Shown: positions 8,696 to 18,845, counted from the first letter of the stretch. The stretch: DNA of 64,000 nt from Sulfurovum zhangzhouensis (GCF_030347965.1 NZ_JAQIBD010000001.1:918303-982302); one strand, 5' to 3'. Numbers and translations are program-made. Notes: generated by a model not told the origin, from the letters alone.

Positions 8696-10969
8696 TTAGC
8701 TTCCTACTTCTTCATTTTTAGTGGCTGAAAAATCGACGCTTTTAAATCTATAAGAGGATATCAAAGCAGCACTTAATCCCATATCAAAGCTTGGGTTAAG
8801 TGCGATATTTCCGCTCATAGATGTATCGATCTTAAACACACGATTGAACGTTACACCATCAATCTCAAATGATACATTCTGACCATCATTCAATCCTGTT
8901 TCATTCGCAAATGCAATCGAACCTACAAGTTGTGCTTCACTAGCGATCGCCTCGCATTTTGCTGTAAATGGAGAGAACTGTTCAGCTGGGTTGCATTGAT
9001 ATACCACACTACCCATACTTGTCGTACTCTCTACAGTTTCGATCGTTTGATCTACCGGTACTTTTACCTCACTAAGTAAGTAGCCTCTATGCTCCTCACC
9101 CGTGATATCAAAGTAATCAGGAAGATCATCAAATGCTTCTTGCCTAAATCCTTGTGCTTCAGGAAGAGATGCAGTATACTCAATCGTATACTCAGCTTCC
9201 AGCCCCAACGCATTTGCAATATCGTTCAACACGTACCCGTCATATGACTTGGCAACATTCATTGGTACCACACGCTTATCATTACTGGTCAGTGTTCCTT
9301 CCTGCTGGTTCATTGCCGGCATATCAAGGTCACCTTCTCCCAATGCTGAAAGTGTGAAATCACCTTGTACGTTATATCCTACGCTCATACCCTCACATTC
9401 ATCATCAAGGTCACAGATAAGTGATACACCCATCGCATTTCCTGCAGGCGGTACACATACGACATTGAAACCTGCATATCTCTCAAGCAATGCAATCAGT
9501 TTTGCGATATTTTCTGCCCTTGGATGTGCATAAAGATCACTTCCTACTACCAGTGAGAAACCTTGCTTCTTCACCAAAGATTTTTGAAGTTGAGCGATCT
9601 GATCACTACTCACACTGCTTTGCGCTGCAAGTGCTTCTGGATTCAACTCTTCGAGTACAGAAGTAAGCTTCTGTGGCATATCTGCAGTTTGTCCTAGCAA
9701 TGTCAGAACAAGCTGTGCAGCTACTGCTTCTTCGCTACCAGGTATGTACTGCATAAACTGGGTTACGATATTTTTCATCTCCTCATCACGCATCGGATGA
9801 AGGTAAGCAACTCTTGATCTGTGCCATTTACTCGCCATATTGATGTGGTATTTCACATTTGGCGCATCATCATTGATACGTGTACCAAATACGATCACAC
9901 CTCTAGACTCAGATATACGATCAAGCGTTCCGCCAAAGAGGTTTTTCCCTGTGATAGAACCATATGCACGCATAAACTTTTGATACGCTCTTGCCTCATG
10001 ACAAATCAGTTTCGTTCCCTGCTTCTCTTTGATCTTTTGAAGGATCAATGCTTCTTCATTACTGATTTGAGGAGCAAAGAGAATACTATGAGCATTTGCT
10101 ACCGCATCAACAGCATTTTCAAATGCCTCTTTATCTTTGCTTACACCTTCATTGGCATAGTCAAATCCATAGCGTCCTGCACCACAGAGTGTAGAGAATT
10201 CAGCATTATTACTTACACGGTAGATTTTGTCTTTTTTCACTTCATAGTCCATCTGACATCCGCCGCCACAGTGTGAACACGATGATGGGATCTTTGTAAG
10301 CTCCCATGCATTTGTACGATACTTAAAGTCTGTATCTACAAGTGCACCTACCGGACATACCGCAGCAGCTTCACCGAGACTTGCATAGTTCTTCTCTTTT
10401 TTGACATTAACAATAGTTGATGAGTAACCACCGAACTTCAGCTGTAATGCCTCATCACCTGTAATCTCAGTAGAAACTCTTACACACTTCTCACACATGA
10501 TACAAAGTGCAGGATCATAAGATACATGTCCCCAGTTTTCTACCGGTCTATGCTGATCACGTGCAGTGAAGTTTTGGTTGCCTACATCAAATTCCAGTGT
10601 CTTGTTTTGCAGGTCACACTCACCGCTTTGGTCACATACACCACACTCTAGTGGGTGGTTAACGTTGTAAAGCTTCATAATGTTCTGGCGTTCCTGGTAA
10701 AGCTCAGAGGTTTGTGTTGTTACCACTGCACCGTCAGTTGCTTTTTCCTGACAAGAGAGGATCGCTCCATCTACACCTTCGACACTCACAAGACACATAC
10801 GGCATGAAGCGATAGGTAGTGTCTTTGTAAGATAACACATTGTAGGAATATAGATACCGTTCTCTCTCGCGATCTCAAGTATCGTTTTACCAAATGTGCT
10901 CTTACACTTTTTTCCATTGATGGTGATTGAGATCTCTTTTCCAAGACCTAATGAATTATGTTTATTCAT
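8696..10969 (-). CDS. nuoG: NuoG paralogue 2 (canonical N1b, N5, N4 and N7 set)
   Basis: 757 residues from ATG at 10969; a longer in-frame ORF exists upstream but would overlap the preceding gene, and ATG 10969 immediately follows that gene's stop. Ligands seen: N1b C45/C56/C59/C73; N5 H105/C109/C112/C118; N4 C156/C159/C162 plus C205; N7 C231/C234/C238 plus C262. This is the complete canonical NuoG set, unlike its neighbour nuoG1. The remainder is the molybdopterin-oxidoreductase-like domain. Both paralogues share the segment DLDMPAMNQQEGT, so they arose by duplication and then diverged. Two adjacent nuoG genes are known from some Campylobacterota; how both fit into one complex is not established here. 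Confidence 0.93.
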   Translation of the reverse strand: MNKHNSLGLGKEISITINGKKCKSTFGKTILEIARENGIYIPTMCYLTKTLPIASCRMCLVSVEGVDGAILSCQEKATDGAVVTTQTSELYQERQNIMKLYNVNHPLECGVCDQSGECDLQNKTLEFDVGNQNFTARDQHRPVENWGHVSYDPALCIMCEKCVRVSTEITGDEALQLKFGGYSSTIVNVKKEKNYASLGEAAAVCPVGALVDTDFKYRTNAWELTKIPSSCSHCGGGCQMDYEVKKDKIYRVSNNAEFSTLCGAGRYGFDYANEGVSKDKEAFENAVDAVANAHSILFAPQISNEEALILQKIKEKQGTKLICHEARAYQKFMRAYGSITGKNLFGGTLDRISESRGVIVFGTRINDDAPNVKYHINMASKWHRSRVAYLHPMRDEEMKNIVTQFMQYIPGSEEAVAAQLVLTLLGQTADMPQKLTSVLEELNPEALAAQSSVSSDQIAQLQKSLVKKQGFSLVVGSDLYAHPRAENIAKLIALLERYAGFNVVCVPPAGNAMGVSLICDLDDECEGMSVGYNVQGDFTLSALGEGDLDMPAMNQQEGTLTSNDKRVVPMNVAKSYDGYVLNDIANALGLEAEYTIEYTASLPEAQGFRQEAFDDLPDYFDITGEEHRGYLLSEVKVPVDQTIETVESTTSMGSVVYQCNPAEQFSPFTAKCEAIASEAQLVGSIAFANETGLNDGQNVSFEIDGVTFNRVFKIDTSMSGNIALNPSFDMGLSAALISSYRFKSVDFSATKNEEVGS

Positions 10970-10970
10970 A

Positions 10971-12980
10971 TTACACCGCCACCATTGAAATATAATAACA
11001 ACGCATACAACGTTCAGCTTCGGCGATCGCCTCTTCACCTGTAAACCCGAGGTTTACCTCTTTATTGTTGTCAATACGCTCATCTACACTCAGCTTCTCA
11101 CTGACTGCTCTTGGTAGTCCTGGCATCCATCCAGTGATCTTTTCCTTTTTGTCATAGACCTTCAGCTTATTAAGATGATCTTCCATGATCTCATCATCTG
11201 TCAACGTACACTTGCCATCATAAATATAACGGCTGATCACTGATGCTGCACGTCTAGCTTGACCAACTGCATTGACGATCGTCATAGGACCGTATTCACA
11301 GTCACCTGCGGCAAAAAGACCAGGACGAGATGTCATATAGTCTTTACCGTTCGTTAGAAGCGTATTCCATGACGTCAACTCTACACCCCACTCTTCAGGA
11401 AGTAGTTGAAGATCAGCTGCTTGTGAAACTGCCGGGATCAGATAATCACACTCGATATCAAAGTCACCATCTTCCATCTTCACAAGTTGAGCACGTCCGC
11501 CGTTTGGATCAGGGACCAGTTCAAATCTGTTACACTTGAGCTTTGTGATCTTTTCACCATCATCAAAGATTTCTTCGATTGCTGAGTAGAAAATGAACTC
11601 TACACCCTCTTCTACTGCTTCATGGTACTCTTCGTAGGTTGTATTACGGATGATAGTCGCTTCATCACGACGGTAAAGCATGATCACCTTCTTCGCGCCT
11701 TCACGAACAGAACATCTTACAACGTCCATAGAGGTAAATCCACCACCGACACAGACAACCGTCTTGTCTTTCAGTTCATTGCTCGCAGGACTTCCGATAC
11801 CGTACTTGCTCCAAAGATTCACTTTGTCAAGCATTGCAATCGCACCCCAGTATCCACCCATTTTAGGGTTTTCGTTCTCTGCATAAACCTTTTTAGAAAG
11901 TCTTGTACCAAATGCAAGCAGTGTTGCATCATACTCTGCATCAATCTCTTTCAGTCTTTCAGCATCGACTCTGTGGTTATTGGTAATGCTTACTGTCGGC
12001 ATCTCCAGTACGAAATCGATATCCTTGTTATACTTATCGATCGGCATACGGTACTCCGGTACCCCCACAGCTACCTCTCCACCATTTACAGGAAGTTCTT
12101 CAAAAATATCAACCTGAATACCCTCAAGTGCCAGATAGTATGCTGCTGTAAGCCCTGCAGGACCTGCACCGATGATCGCTACTTTTTTACCGTCATTTCT
12201 AGGTGCCTTTGGTTCTTTTGGATGCAACCAAGGTACTTCATGATCTGTCTCATAGTCTGCACCAATACGCTTAAGCTCCATGATAGAAATCGGTTCATCA
12301 AGATTTGCTCTTCTACATGCGTCTTCACACGGATGAGGACAAACACGTCCACAAGTATGTGCTAAAGGCATCGTCTGTCTTGTTGCCTGAAGAGACTCAG
12401 TGAAGATCATATCACGTACACCCTCGATATATGCCGGGATATCAACATGTGCCGGACACATATCCGTACATGGTGCCGTTACTTTAGCGATATATGATGT
12501 ATCTCCACCATAATGTTTTGATGGAACTTGGGCATTGATACATCTATCAAACTGATCTTTATAATGTTCCATCAGATCAAGTATAGGCTTAGGTACGGTC
12601 TTACCGATCTCACACTTTGAAGTAACCATCATTGTTTGTGAAACTTCCTTAAGATGGGCTACGTCATCGTGCGTACCTTCGCCACGCGCGATTTTATCGA
12701 GTAGGTCATACAGGATCCTACCACCCCAACGACCCGGAGCACAACGCCCACATGCCTCTGAGTACTCTTGGTACTGTGCTGCATACTGGCTTGCCAGCTC
12801 AACTGCATCGATATCTTCAGTGAAAATGGCTACACCATCCCATCCGATAAATGCTTTTGAGCTTCTGTCTCCATGGTAAGTTTCAGGTAATTTGAAACCT
12901 GTTTCACTCCACTCGTCAAGGGGTTTACCACGGTTATCGATAAACTCGTCCCTCCAAGTTGAGAATACAACGTTTGACAT
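10971..12980 (-). CDS. NuoF-position fusion: N3-domain remnant + GltD/NfnB-like FAD oxidoreductase
   Basis: 669 residues in the nuoF slot, but no FMN/NADH-binding NuoF domain. Residues ~70-130 match the C-terminal N3 [4Fe-4S] domain of NuoF: C77-x2-C80-x2-[G83]-x39-C123. The spacing is exact, but the third cysteine is Gly. Residues ~165-230 carry GltD-type cluster cysteines (CTDMCP at 171-175; CGRVCPHPCEDAC at 210-222). Residues 266-650 are a two-dinucleotide-fold FAD/NAD(P)H oxidoreductase: VAIIGAGPAGLTAAYY for FAD and VVCVGGGFTSMDVVR for NAD(P)H, with a late AAGDCEYGP FAD motif. It probably feeds electrons from NAD(P)H or a ferredoxin-type donor into the NuoG clusters. The donor is inference. 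Confidence 0.85.
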   Translation of the reverse strand: MSNVVFSTWRDEFIDNRGKPLDEWSETGFKLPETYHGDRSSKAFIGWDGVAIFTEDIDAVELASQYAAQYQEYSEACGRCAPGRWGGRILYDLLDKIARGEGTHDDVAHLKEVSQTMMVTSKCEIGKTVPKPILDLMEHYKDQFDRCINAQVPSKHYGGDTSYIAKVTAPCTDMCPAHVDIPAYIEGVRDMIFTESLQATRQTMPLAHTCGRVCPHPCEDACRRANLDEPISIMELKRIGADYETDHEVPWLHPKEPKAPRNDGKKVAIIGAGPAGLTAAYYLALEGIQVDIFEELPVNGGEVAVGVPEYRMPIDKYNKDIDFVLEMPTVSITNNHRVDAERLKEIDAEYDATLLAFGTRLSKKVYAENENPKMGGYWGAIAMLDKVNLWSKYGIGSPASNELKDKTVVCVGGGFTSMDVVRCSVREGAKKVIMLYRRDEATIIRNTTYEEYHEAVEEGVEFIFYSAIEEIFDDGEKITKLKCNRFELVPDPNGGRAQLVKMEDGDFDIECDYLIPAVSQAADLQLLPEEWGVELTSWNTLLTNGKDYMTSRPGLFAAGDCEYGPMTIVNAVGQARRAASVISRYIYDGKCTLTDDEIMEDHLNKLKVYDKKEKITGWMPGLPRAVSEKLSVDERIDNNKEVNLGFTGEEAIAEAERCMRCYYISMVAV

Positions 12981-12982
12981 AA

Positions 12983-13372
12983 CTACTCAGCCTTCTCTTC
13001 TTTTGCAGCCTCAGCTTGTGCTGCTGCTTTTGCTGCTTTTTCAGCTTCTCTTTGTGCTTGAGCTTCAGCTTCAGCTTTTGCCGCAGCTTCCGCTTCAGCC
13101 TTCGCAGCTTCTGCTGCCTCTGCACGTGCTTTTCTTGTCTCTTCACTTACTTTTTTAACGACAATAGTCCAGTCTACTTCGTTGAACTTCAATGAGTTCA
13201 TCAAGTCATGTCCCTGCTCTCTTACTACATCAGCAGACTTCTGGATCGAACTGAAATCACCTACTTCAAAAAGAAAGATACCTACTTCATCAACATTCAG
13301 TCCAGTATCCATAAGTTCAACCATTTTGTCATAAAAGTCATCTTTTAAGTGTCTTAAATCATATCTTCTCAT
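12983..13372 (-). CDS. Epsilonproteobacterial NuoE-position protein (HP1264/Cj1575-like)
   Basis: 129 residues in the nuoE slot. It has none of the Cys residues of the canonical NuoE [2Fe-2S] thioredoxin fold. The first ~85 residues (MRRYDLRHLKDDFYDKMVEL...) resemble the small proteins that replace NuoE in Helicobacter and Campylobacter nuo operons. The last ~45 residues are an Ala/Glu/Lys-only tract expected to form a charged helix or coiled coil; its DNA is repetitive (GCTTCAGC-like repeats). Ends 3 bp before the NuoF-like gene. Its role is unknown; it may anchor the alternative input module. Confidence 0.75.
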   Translation of the reverse strand: MRRYDLRHLKDDFYDKMVELMDTGLNVDEVGIFLFEVGDFSSIQKSADVVREQGHDLMNSLKFNEVDWTIVVKKVSEETRKARAEAAEAAKAEAEAAAKAEAEAQAQREAEKAAKAAAQAEAAKEEKAE

Positions 13373-13384
13373 TTACCGGCTCCC

Positions 13385-14617
13385 TTATCTGTCTACTTCA
13401 CCGAATACGATGTTGGTAGAACCAATGATCGTAACGACGTCTGCGATATATGTTCCTACAAGAATCTCTTGAAGTAACCCAGTGTGGAAGAAGCTTGGTG
13501 CTCTACATTTCAATCTGTAAGCATACGGCTCACCTTCGGATTTGATATAGAACCCAAGCTCGCCTTTTGGAGACTCAGTTGGTACATACACTTCACCTTT
13601 TGGCGGTCTCATACCTTGAGTAACGAGTACAAAGTGCTGCATCAATGCATAGTTTTGCGTCATGATCTCTTCTTTTGTTGCAGAGATATACTGTGGTGCA
13701 TGTGCCATGAGTCTAGGCTCAGTCTTTTTGTACATTGGGATAAGCTGTCTTAAAATACGTGTAGACTGCTTCATCTCTTCCATATAAAGACGGTAACGTC
13801 CGTATGAGTCACAAGTTTCTGCTACAGGAACATCAAAGTCAAGTTCACTGTATAGCTCGTAAGGTTCTTCTTTTCTGATATCATACTTCACACCTGAACC
13901 TCTAAGCATAGGACCTGTACATCCCCATGATAGTGCCTCTTCTGCAGAGATCACACCTACATCTTCAAGACGCATTCTCCAGATACGGTTCTCAGTAAGA
14001 AGTGCTTCATAAGTATTTTTTACTTCATAATCTACTTTGTCACACCATGCAGCAAGGTTTTCCAACCATCCTGCAGGAAGATCCAACGGTACACCACCGA
14101 TACGTACAGCAGAGTGTGTCAATCTTGCACCACAATACTCTTCCATCAAGTCCATACCGTATTCACGCTCACGGAATGCATAGAGGAATACCGACATTGC
14201 ACCGACATCGAGTGCGTGTGTTGCAAGGAAAAAGAGGTGAGAGATCACACGGTTCACTTCAAGAAGCATGGTTCTGATCACTTGAGCACGTCTAGGTGCC
14301 TCAATACCAAGAAGTTTTTCCACAGCAAGTGCATATGCATAGTTGTTTGATGTTGATGCGATATAGTCAAGTCTGTCTGTAGTTGGCAGGAACTCATTGT
14401 ATGTCATGTTCTCTGCCATCTTTTCGATACCTCTGTGAAGGTAACCGATATCAGGGTATGCTTTTACTACTTGCTCACCGTCAAGTTCAAGTACAAGTCT
14501 CAACTGTCCGTGTGCAGAAGGGTGCTGCGGACCAAAGTTGATAACCATTGTGTTGTCATCACGCTCAAAATTGAGGTTTTCAAAAAACGGGGTTAATTTA
14601 TTTGGTTGTTGGCTCAT
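13385..14617 (-). CDS. nuoD: NADH-quinone oxidoreductase subunit D
   Basis: 410 residues. NuoD is the 49-kDa-type, hydrogenase-derived subunit that forms the quinone site with NuoB. Conserved segments: [22 protein letters not shown] (quinone-site His loop), [29 protein letters not shown] and, at the C-terminus, the [14 protein letters not shown] ending. Not fused to NuoC, in contrast to E. coli. Confidence 0.98.
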   Translation of the reverse strand: MSQQPNKLTPFFENLNFERDDNTMVINFGPQHPSAHGQLRLVLELDGEQVVKAYPDIGYLHRGIEKMAENMTYNEFLPTTDRLDYIASTSNNYAYALAVEKLLGIEAPRRAQVIRTMLLEVNRVISHLFFLATHALDVGAMSVFLYAFREREYGMDLMEEYCGARLTHSAVRIGGVPLDLPAGWLENLAAWCDKVDYEVKNTYEALLTENRIWRMRLEDVGVISAEEALSWGCTGPMLRGSGVKYDIRKEEPYELYSELDFDVPVAETCDSYGRYRLYMEEMKQSTRILRQLIPMYKKTEPRLMAHAPQYISATKEEIMTQNYALMQHFVLVTQGMRPPKGEVYVPTESPKGELGFYIKSEGEPYAYRLKCRAPSFFHTGLLQEILVGTYIADVVTIIGSTNIVFGEVDR

Positions 14618-14625
14618 CGTCCCTC

Positions 14626-15408
14626 CTATCTTCTCTCATCTAATTTCTTAGATGACTTATTGTAGTCGACAAGGATCGTTTCACTGTATTCAATCGCTTG
14701 TTCATTTTCTCCCTCACTGATATCTGCACCGAACGGTACTTCATATCCTACACGTGAGAAACGCTTCGTATCGTATCTCTCAATTTTTGCCTGATCTCTG
14801 TTCTCAGGCCCGATGATATCTCTGTACTCTTTACCAAAGATCTTATCGACCTCATACCATGATGCAAACTCATCACCATGCAATGGATACGTTTTAAGAA
14901 GAGGGTGTCCTTCCCAATCATCCGGCATAAGAATACGCTTAAGATAAGGGTGGTTGTTCACTTTGATACCGAACATATCAAATAACTCACGTTCTGCAAA
15001 GTTTGCTGACTTAAATAGTGGTACGATACTCTCGATCGCTTCACCCTTTTTGATACGGCAAACTACTCTTACTCTTTTTGCTTCATCGTAGTTTAGCAAT
15101 TGATAGAAAAGTTCAAACTCACCGTCTTGTGCAAGATAATCTACTGCAGACTGCTCAGAACACTGCTTATATCCACACTTATCTCTTAGTGTCTTGATCA
15201 CTGCAACATTTTCTTTTGCATCAATGTGGATAACCAGCTGTCCTAATTCTACATATGACTCTTTTACCTGCTTACCAAGCGTATCTACAACCGCTTCAAA
15301 GTGAGAACCCTTCTCTACTTCTTCTCTTGGTACACGCGGTGCTACCCAGAATCTATCTGTATAGTACGATTTTGCTTGTACATTATCTTTTGGCGTATAC
15401 TTTCTCAT
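14626..15408 (-). CDS. nuoC: NADH-quinone oxidoreductase subunit C
   Basis: 260 residues. The NuoC signature (30-kDa subunit) [37 protein letters not shown] is clear in the middle. About 60 extra residues follow, ending in a charged tail. A free-standing NuoC, 8 bp before nuoD, overlapping the nuoB stop by 1 bp. Confidence 0.96.
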   Translation of the reverse strand: MRKYTPKDNVQAKSYYTDRFWVAPRVPREEVEKGSHFEAVVDTLGKQVKESYVELGQLVIHIDAKENVAVIKTLRDKCGYKQCSEQSAVDYLAQDGEFELFYQLLNYDEAKRVRVVCRIKKGEAIESIVPLFKSANFAERELFDMFGIKVNNHPYLKRILMPDDWEGHPLLKTYPLHGDEFASWYEVDKIFGKEYRDIIGPENRDQAKIERYDTKRFSRVGYEVPFGADISEGENEQAIEYSETILVDYNKSSKKLDERR

Positions 15409-15926
15409 TACACTAACCTCAAGTTTTGTTTTTGATTTTTATTCATATTTGCTGATTCTCTTCTGATCTTCTTTTGAAGCATCATCAATGCATACTGCAA
15501 TGTTTCAGGTCTTGGTGCACACCCAGGAAGATAGATATCTACCGGTACGATACGGTCTACTCCCTGTACAGTTGCATAGGTATTGAACATACCACCCGTG
15601 TTTGCACATGATCCCATAGAGATAACCCATTTCGGTTCTGTCATCTGATCATACAGTCTTCTAGCAAACTCAGCGTGTTTTTTAGAAAGTGTTCCTGCAA
15701 GGATCATAACGTCTGACTGTCTCGGAGACGCTCTAAAGATCGTACCCATACGGTCAAAGTCATAACGTGACGCACCTGACGCCATCATCTCGATCGCACA
15801 ACATGCCAAACCATATGTTAGTGGCCAAAGCGAGTTTGAACGTCCCCAGTTTACTATATGATCTACCGTAGTCAATGCTATCGGTAAGCCGGCGCTTCCG
15901 GCATAATTTACTTGATGCTGTGCCAT
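15408..15926 (-). CDS. nuoB: NADH-quinone oxidoreductase subunit B (cluster N2)
   Basis: 172 residues. NuoB binds N2, the last cluster before quinone. The ligand pattern is present: [11 protein letters not shown] (tandem Cys), [10 protein letters not shown], and [10 protein letters not shown]. Start overlaps the nuoA 3' end by 19 bp, consistent with coupled translation. Confidence 0.98.
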   Translation of the reverse strand: MAQHQVNYAGSAGLPIALTTVDHIVNWGRSNSLWPLTYGLACCAIEMMASGASRYDFDRMGTIFRASPRQSDVMILAGTLSKKHAEFARRLYDQMTEPKWVISMGSCANTGGMFNTYATVQGVDRIVPVDIYLPGCAPRPETLQYALMMLQKKIRRESANMNKNQKQNLRLV

Positions 15927-16297
15927 TCAAGTGCTCCTTTCTTCCATGCATAAATAAATCCGATTGCAAGCAATAGGATAAATAGAATCATCTCAGCAAA
16001 TCCAAACCACCCAAGTAGTTTAAAATCAATCGCCCATGGGAACATAAAGATAATTTCTACATCAAACAGGATGAACAGAAGTGCTATCAGATAGAACTGT
16101 GCTGAGATCGTGTTTGGCTGTTTTGTTACCTCCGGTCCACATTCGTAGATCGTAAGCTTAAGCTTTTCAGTGTCTAATTTTGCAAGTTTTCTACTTACAA
16201 AACGTGCTGCGAAAAGAGTTGCCGGAAAAGCAACCGCAGTCAGTGCAAACAGAATAAATACACCAAAATACGGGTGTTCTGTAATTACGTGAGTCAT
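15908..16297 (-). CDS. nuoA: NADH-quinone oxidoreductase subunit A
   Basis: 129 residues with three membrane helices. NuoA signature: [11 protein letters not shown] (the conserved loop with Glu and Cys) and [21 protein letters not shown] with the conserved acidic residues. First gene of the nuo operon. A ribosome-binding sequence AAGGGA precedes ATG. The upstream 239 bp is AT-rich and holds the divergent promoters. Confidence 0.97.
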   Translation of the reverse strand: MTHVITEHPYFGVFILFALTAVAFPATLFAARFVSRKLAKLDTEKLKLTIYECGPEVTKQPNTISAQFYLIALLFILFDVEIIFMFPWAIDFKLLGWFGFAEMILFILLLAIGFIYAWKKGALEWHSIK

Positions 16298-16536
16298 TAT
16301 TAATCCCTTACTTTAATCATCTCTTCCTATAAAATAGGGTAGAGAATTCTCAGAATATTCGATTTAATATACCTAAAAGTTAATTAAACTCATTTGTGGA
16401 GCAATTGTGTAGAACTGATATGAATTTTATGCTGTAACTAAGTGAAACAAAATTATCTCATAAGTAAAATATATAATCTAATGTATTTTTTGATGCAAAA
16501 AAATATGTAATACAATAATAAAAAACGGTTATTTCA
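16298..16536. promoter_or_regulatory. Divergent promoter region, nuo operon / rhodanese gene
   Basis: AT-rich intergenic region between divergently read nuoA and the rhodanese gene. On the minus strand, AGGTATATT gives a candidate -10 (TATATT, 16366-16371) for the nuo operon, leaving a leader of about 60 nt. On the plus strand, TACAAT at 16511-16516 is a candidate -10 for the rhodanese gene. Neither has a good -35 match, as is common in epsilonproteobacteria. No operator was recognised. Confidence 0.4.
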
Positions 16537-16953
16537 ATGAAAAACTATAAAAAAATACTCACCAATACACTCTACTGGATCGCATTAGTCGGCTTGTTTT
16601 TTTGGTTTGCCTATACAAAAGGATGGATACTTGCCGATTTCCGTTCGGTTGACGCCCAAACTGCCATCACCATGATTGAAAATGATGACAATATAACGCT
16701 ATTGGATGTAAGGACTGTCCCTGAGTATAAAGAAGGACATCTTGTAGATGCGACTCTTATCCCTCTTCAACAGCTAAATACCCATATTGACAAGTTATCA
16801 AACAAAAAAGATACAAAGATCGTTGTCTACTGTCAAAGCGGGAATAGAAGTGTTGCTGCCTCCCGTATCTTAGAGAAACATGGATTTACTCCGATCAATG
16901 TCAAAGGCGGCATTATTGCACTGAAAAGTGCAGGGGCACAGATCATAAAGTAA
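16537..16953 (+). CDS. Membrane-anchored rhodanese-domain sulfurtransferase
   Basis: 138 residues. One N-terminal membrane helix (YWIALVGLFFWFAY) is followed by a single rhodanese domain with LLDVRTVPEYKEGHLVDA and the active-site loop CQSGNRS, whose cysteine would carry the persulfide. Topology suggests a periplasmic domain facing reduced-sulfur substrates, plausible in a sulfur-oxidising organism, but the substrate cannot be read from sequence. Ends 13 bp before the 3' end of the convergent AAA ATPase gene. Confidence 0.88.
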   Translation: MKNYKKILTNTLYWIALVGLFFWFAYTKGWILADFRSVDAQTAITMIENDDNITLLDVRTVPEYKEGHLVDATLIPLQQLNTHIDKLSNKKDTKIVVYCQSGNRSVAASRILEKHGFTPINVKGGIIALKSAGAQIIK

Positions 16954-16966
16954 CAAAAAAAGTTCC

Positions 16967-18700
16967 TTAGACCTTGAACCCCATACTTTTGCTTCCATCA
17001 AAACTGCTGCCAAGTTCTTTTTCAATCTCTTCGAGGAAGTCCTGGTTACTAAAGATACTCTCCTCTCTTACAGCGACTTTATAAGCAGTATTTTTGATGA
17101 TAAGATTGATCTGACCGCCTGTCAGATCAAAGCTGGCCAAACTTTGCACATCAAAATCTTCCGTGTAATCCGCATTTTCAGGAAGCATAAACTGCCAAAG
17201 TCTCATACGCTGTCTTTTACCCGGTTTTTTAAATTCGATCTTATAGTTGAAACGTCTTGAAAAAGCTTTATCAATATTTCCAAGTAGGTTTGTTGTCGCG
17301 ATCAAAATACCTTCAAAGCGTTCGATCTGTTCAAGAAAGATATTTTGCATCTGGTTATGCATCTTATCCGCACTGCTGCCGCTCCCCTCAGTCCTGCTGC
17401 TTAAGAACTGGTCAGCTTCATTGAGTAATAAGATAGGCTCCACTTTCGCCTTATGACTCAACTCCTTGAACTCATCAAAAATACGTCTTACATTTTTTTC
17501 ACTCTCTCCCACATACATTGAGAGGATCTTTGAACAATCAAATGAAAGAATCGGGCGTTTCAGTGTCTTTGCTAAACTCATAGCCGTCATTGTTTTACCT
17601 GTTCCTGCACTTCCGTAAAAGATAATACGTGCATCGATCCCTTTACGTTTATCTTTGATCCCCCACTCTTTTAGCTTTCTAAAGACTTCCTTATCTACCT
17701 GTTTTATCACATTGTCCAATGTCTCTCTGGTTTTTGGATGCAAGACAACATCATCAAGTGTCGTGGTCGGTTTCAGGTATTCAAAGAGTTCCTGCTCCTG
17801 TACCAGCGCATCAAGTTTTAGTTTTGTTACCTTCTTTTTCTTGCTTGGGTGGATGATACGCTGCATCACTTCTTCTTGCAGATAGAATGAACGGCTGACA
17901 CCCCCGAACATATTGAGTATCTCTTCATAGTCGATGATATCTTCAGTGATAAGTTTAGCACCGTCTTCAAGCAATGAACGGTTTTTTATCTTCTCATATT
18001 CATCAAAACTGATCAGTTCAATAAGCGTGTTCATATCCCTAAACAACCCTTCTCCGCCACTGTACTCCTCCTTAAGAAGTGCCAGAAAGATACGCTGCTC
18101 TTTTTCATCCAGATCTTTCTCTTTGAAAAACTCCTCAACGACAATAGGCGTTTCAGTCAGCTTTACACGTTCTTCAATGCGTGTAGTAAGCAAATTCAGT
18201 TTGTTTTTAAGCCGTCCGATACTTAGTGAATTATCTGCAAATCCCTGTCTATAGGTAGCGATCTTATGCAACAATGTCACCATATCAAACTGATCTTGCA
18301 GATACTCCAAGTGATCCGTATAAGGTTTGATATCCGGTAGATAGATCTCCAGTGATCCCTCTTCCAATAATCTCAAAAGTGAAATACTCGGTGTCACAGA
18401 GGTATTTAACAATTCAAGCGTTGACGTATCATGCGCTTTTACCTGACCAAAGCTCATCTGGATGATCCATCCAAGGTCCAACAGGTTTTTTACCAATTTC
18501 AATTCCTTGAGATAAGCATACTCATCACTCGAGAAATTATCCTGCAACATCTCAATGACCGGTACTTCCTCTAACCCTTTGACATATCTTTGACAAATAT
18601 ACTGGATCAGTTGTGCCTCCCCGACAGTACACTTTAAATGTTCGAATATGGATGTTTTTTCTACGTCATCGGATTCTATAAACTCTATTAGATATTTCAA
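16967..18700 (-). CDS. AAA-family ATPase
   Basis: 577 residues. The N-terminal ~330 residues are helical with no recognised domain; a classical AAA module follows: Walker A GSAGTGKT, a pore-type segment MYVGESEKNVRRIF, a Walker B-like ILLLNEADQFL, sensor-1 region ILIATTNL and an arginine-finger region FSRRF. The Walker B acid normally written DE is here NE. It resembles the spastin/ClpX-adaptor style of single-AAA ATPases seen in many Gram-negatives next to unrelated genes. Substrate unknown. Monocistronic. Confidence 0.8.
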   Translation of the reverse strand: MKYLIEFIESDDVEKTSIFEHLKCTVGEAQLIQYICQRYVKGLEEVPVIEMLQDNFSSDEYAYLKELKLVKNLLDLGWIIQMSFGQVKAHDTSTLELLNTSVTPSISLLRLLEEGSLEIYLPDIKPYTDHLEYLQDQFDMVTLLHKIATYRQGFADNSLSIGRLKNKLNLLTTRIEERVKLTETPIVVEEFFKEKDLDEKEQRIFLALLKEEYSGGEGLFRDMNTLIELISFDEYEKIKNRSLLEDGAKLITEDIIDYEEILNMFGGVSRSFYLQEEVMQRIIHPSKKKKVTKLKLDALVQEQELFEYLKPTTTLDDVVLHPKTRETLDNVIKQVDKEVFRKLKEWGIKDKRKGIDARIIFYGSAGTGKTMTAMSLAKTLKRPILSFDCSKILSMYVGESEKNVRRIFDEFKELSHKAKVEPILLLNEADQFLSSRTEGSGSSADKMHNQMQNIFLEQIERFEGILIATTNLLGNIDKAFSRRFNYKIEFKKPGKRQRMRLWQFMLPENADYTEDFDVQSLASFDLTGGQINLIIKNTAYKVAVREESIFSNQDFLEEIEKELGSSFDGSKSMGFKV

Positions 18701-18845
18701 TAAAATTCCTCATTATTTACTATAAGTTATATAGTAGAGTATAGCAAATATTTTCAATTTTTCGTTGAGTGTGACCATTCATTGAAAGATATGAAAGTCA
18801 AGAAAAGAACATCATATGCCAATAGACCACCTATTTATATTTTGG

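Noticed and set aside
10971..12980. NuoF gene broken by deletion or frameshift
   Set aside because: The frame is open through 669 codons with complete oxidoreductase motifs, and the junction lies at a clean domain border, so it is a real fusion and not a pseudogene.
12983..13150. Short sequence repeats (GCTTCAGC-type) suggesting a variable-number repeat
   Set aside because: They encode an Ala/Glu/Lys helix tail without exact period; low-complexity coding explains them.
1..16297. Very frequent GATCG/CGATCG words
   Set aside because: Most arise from Ile-Ala and related codon pairs in membrane proteins and show no positional pattern; not treated as an uptake or restriction signal.
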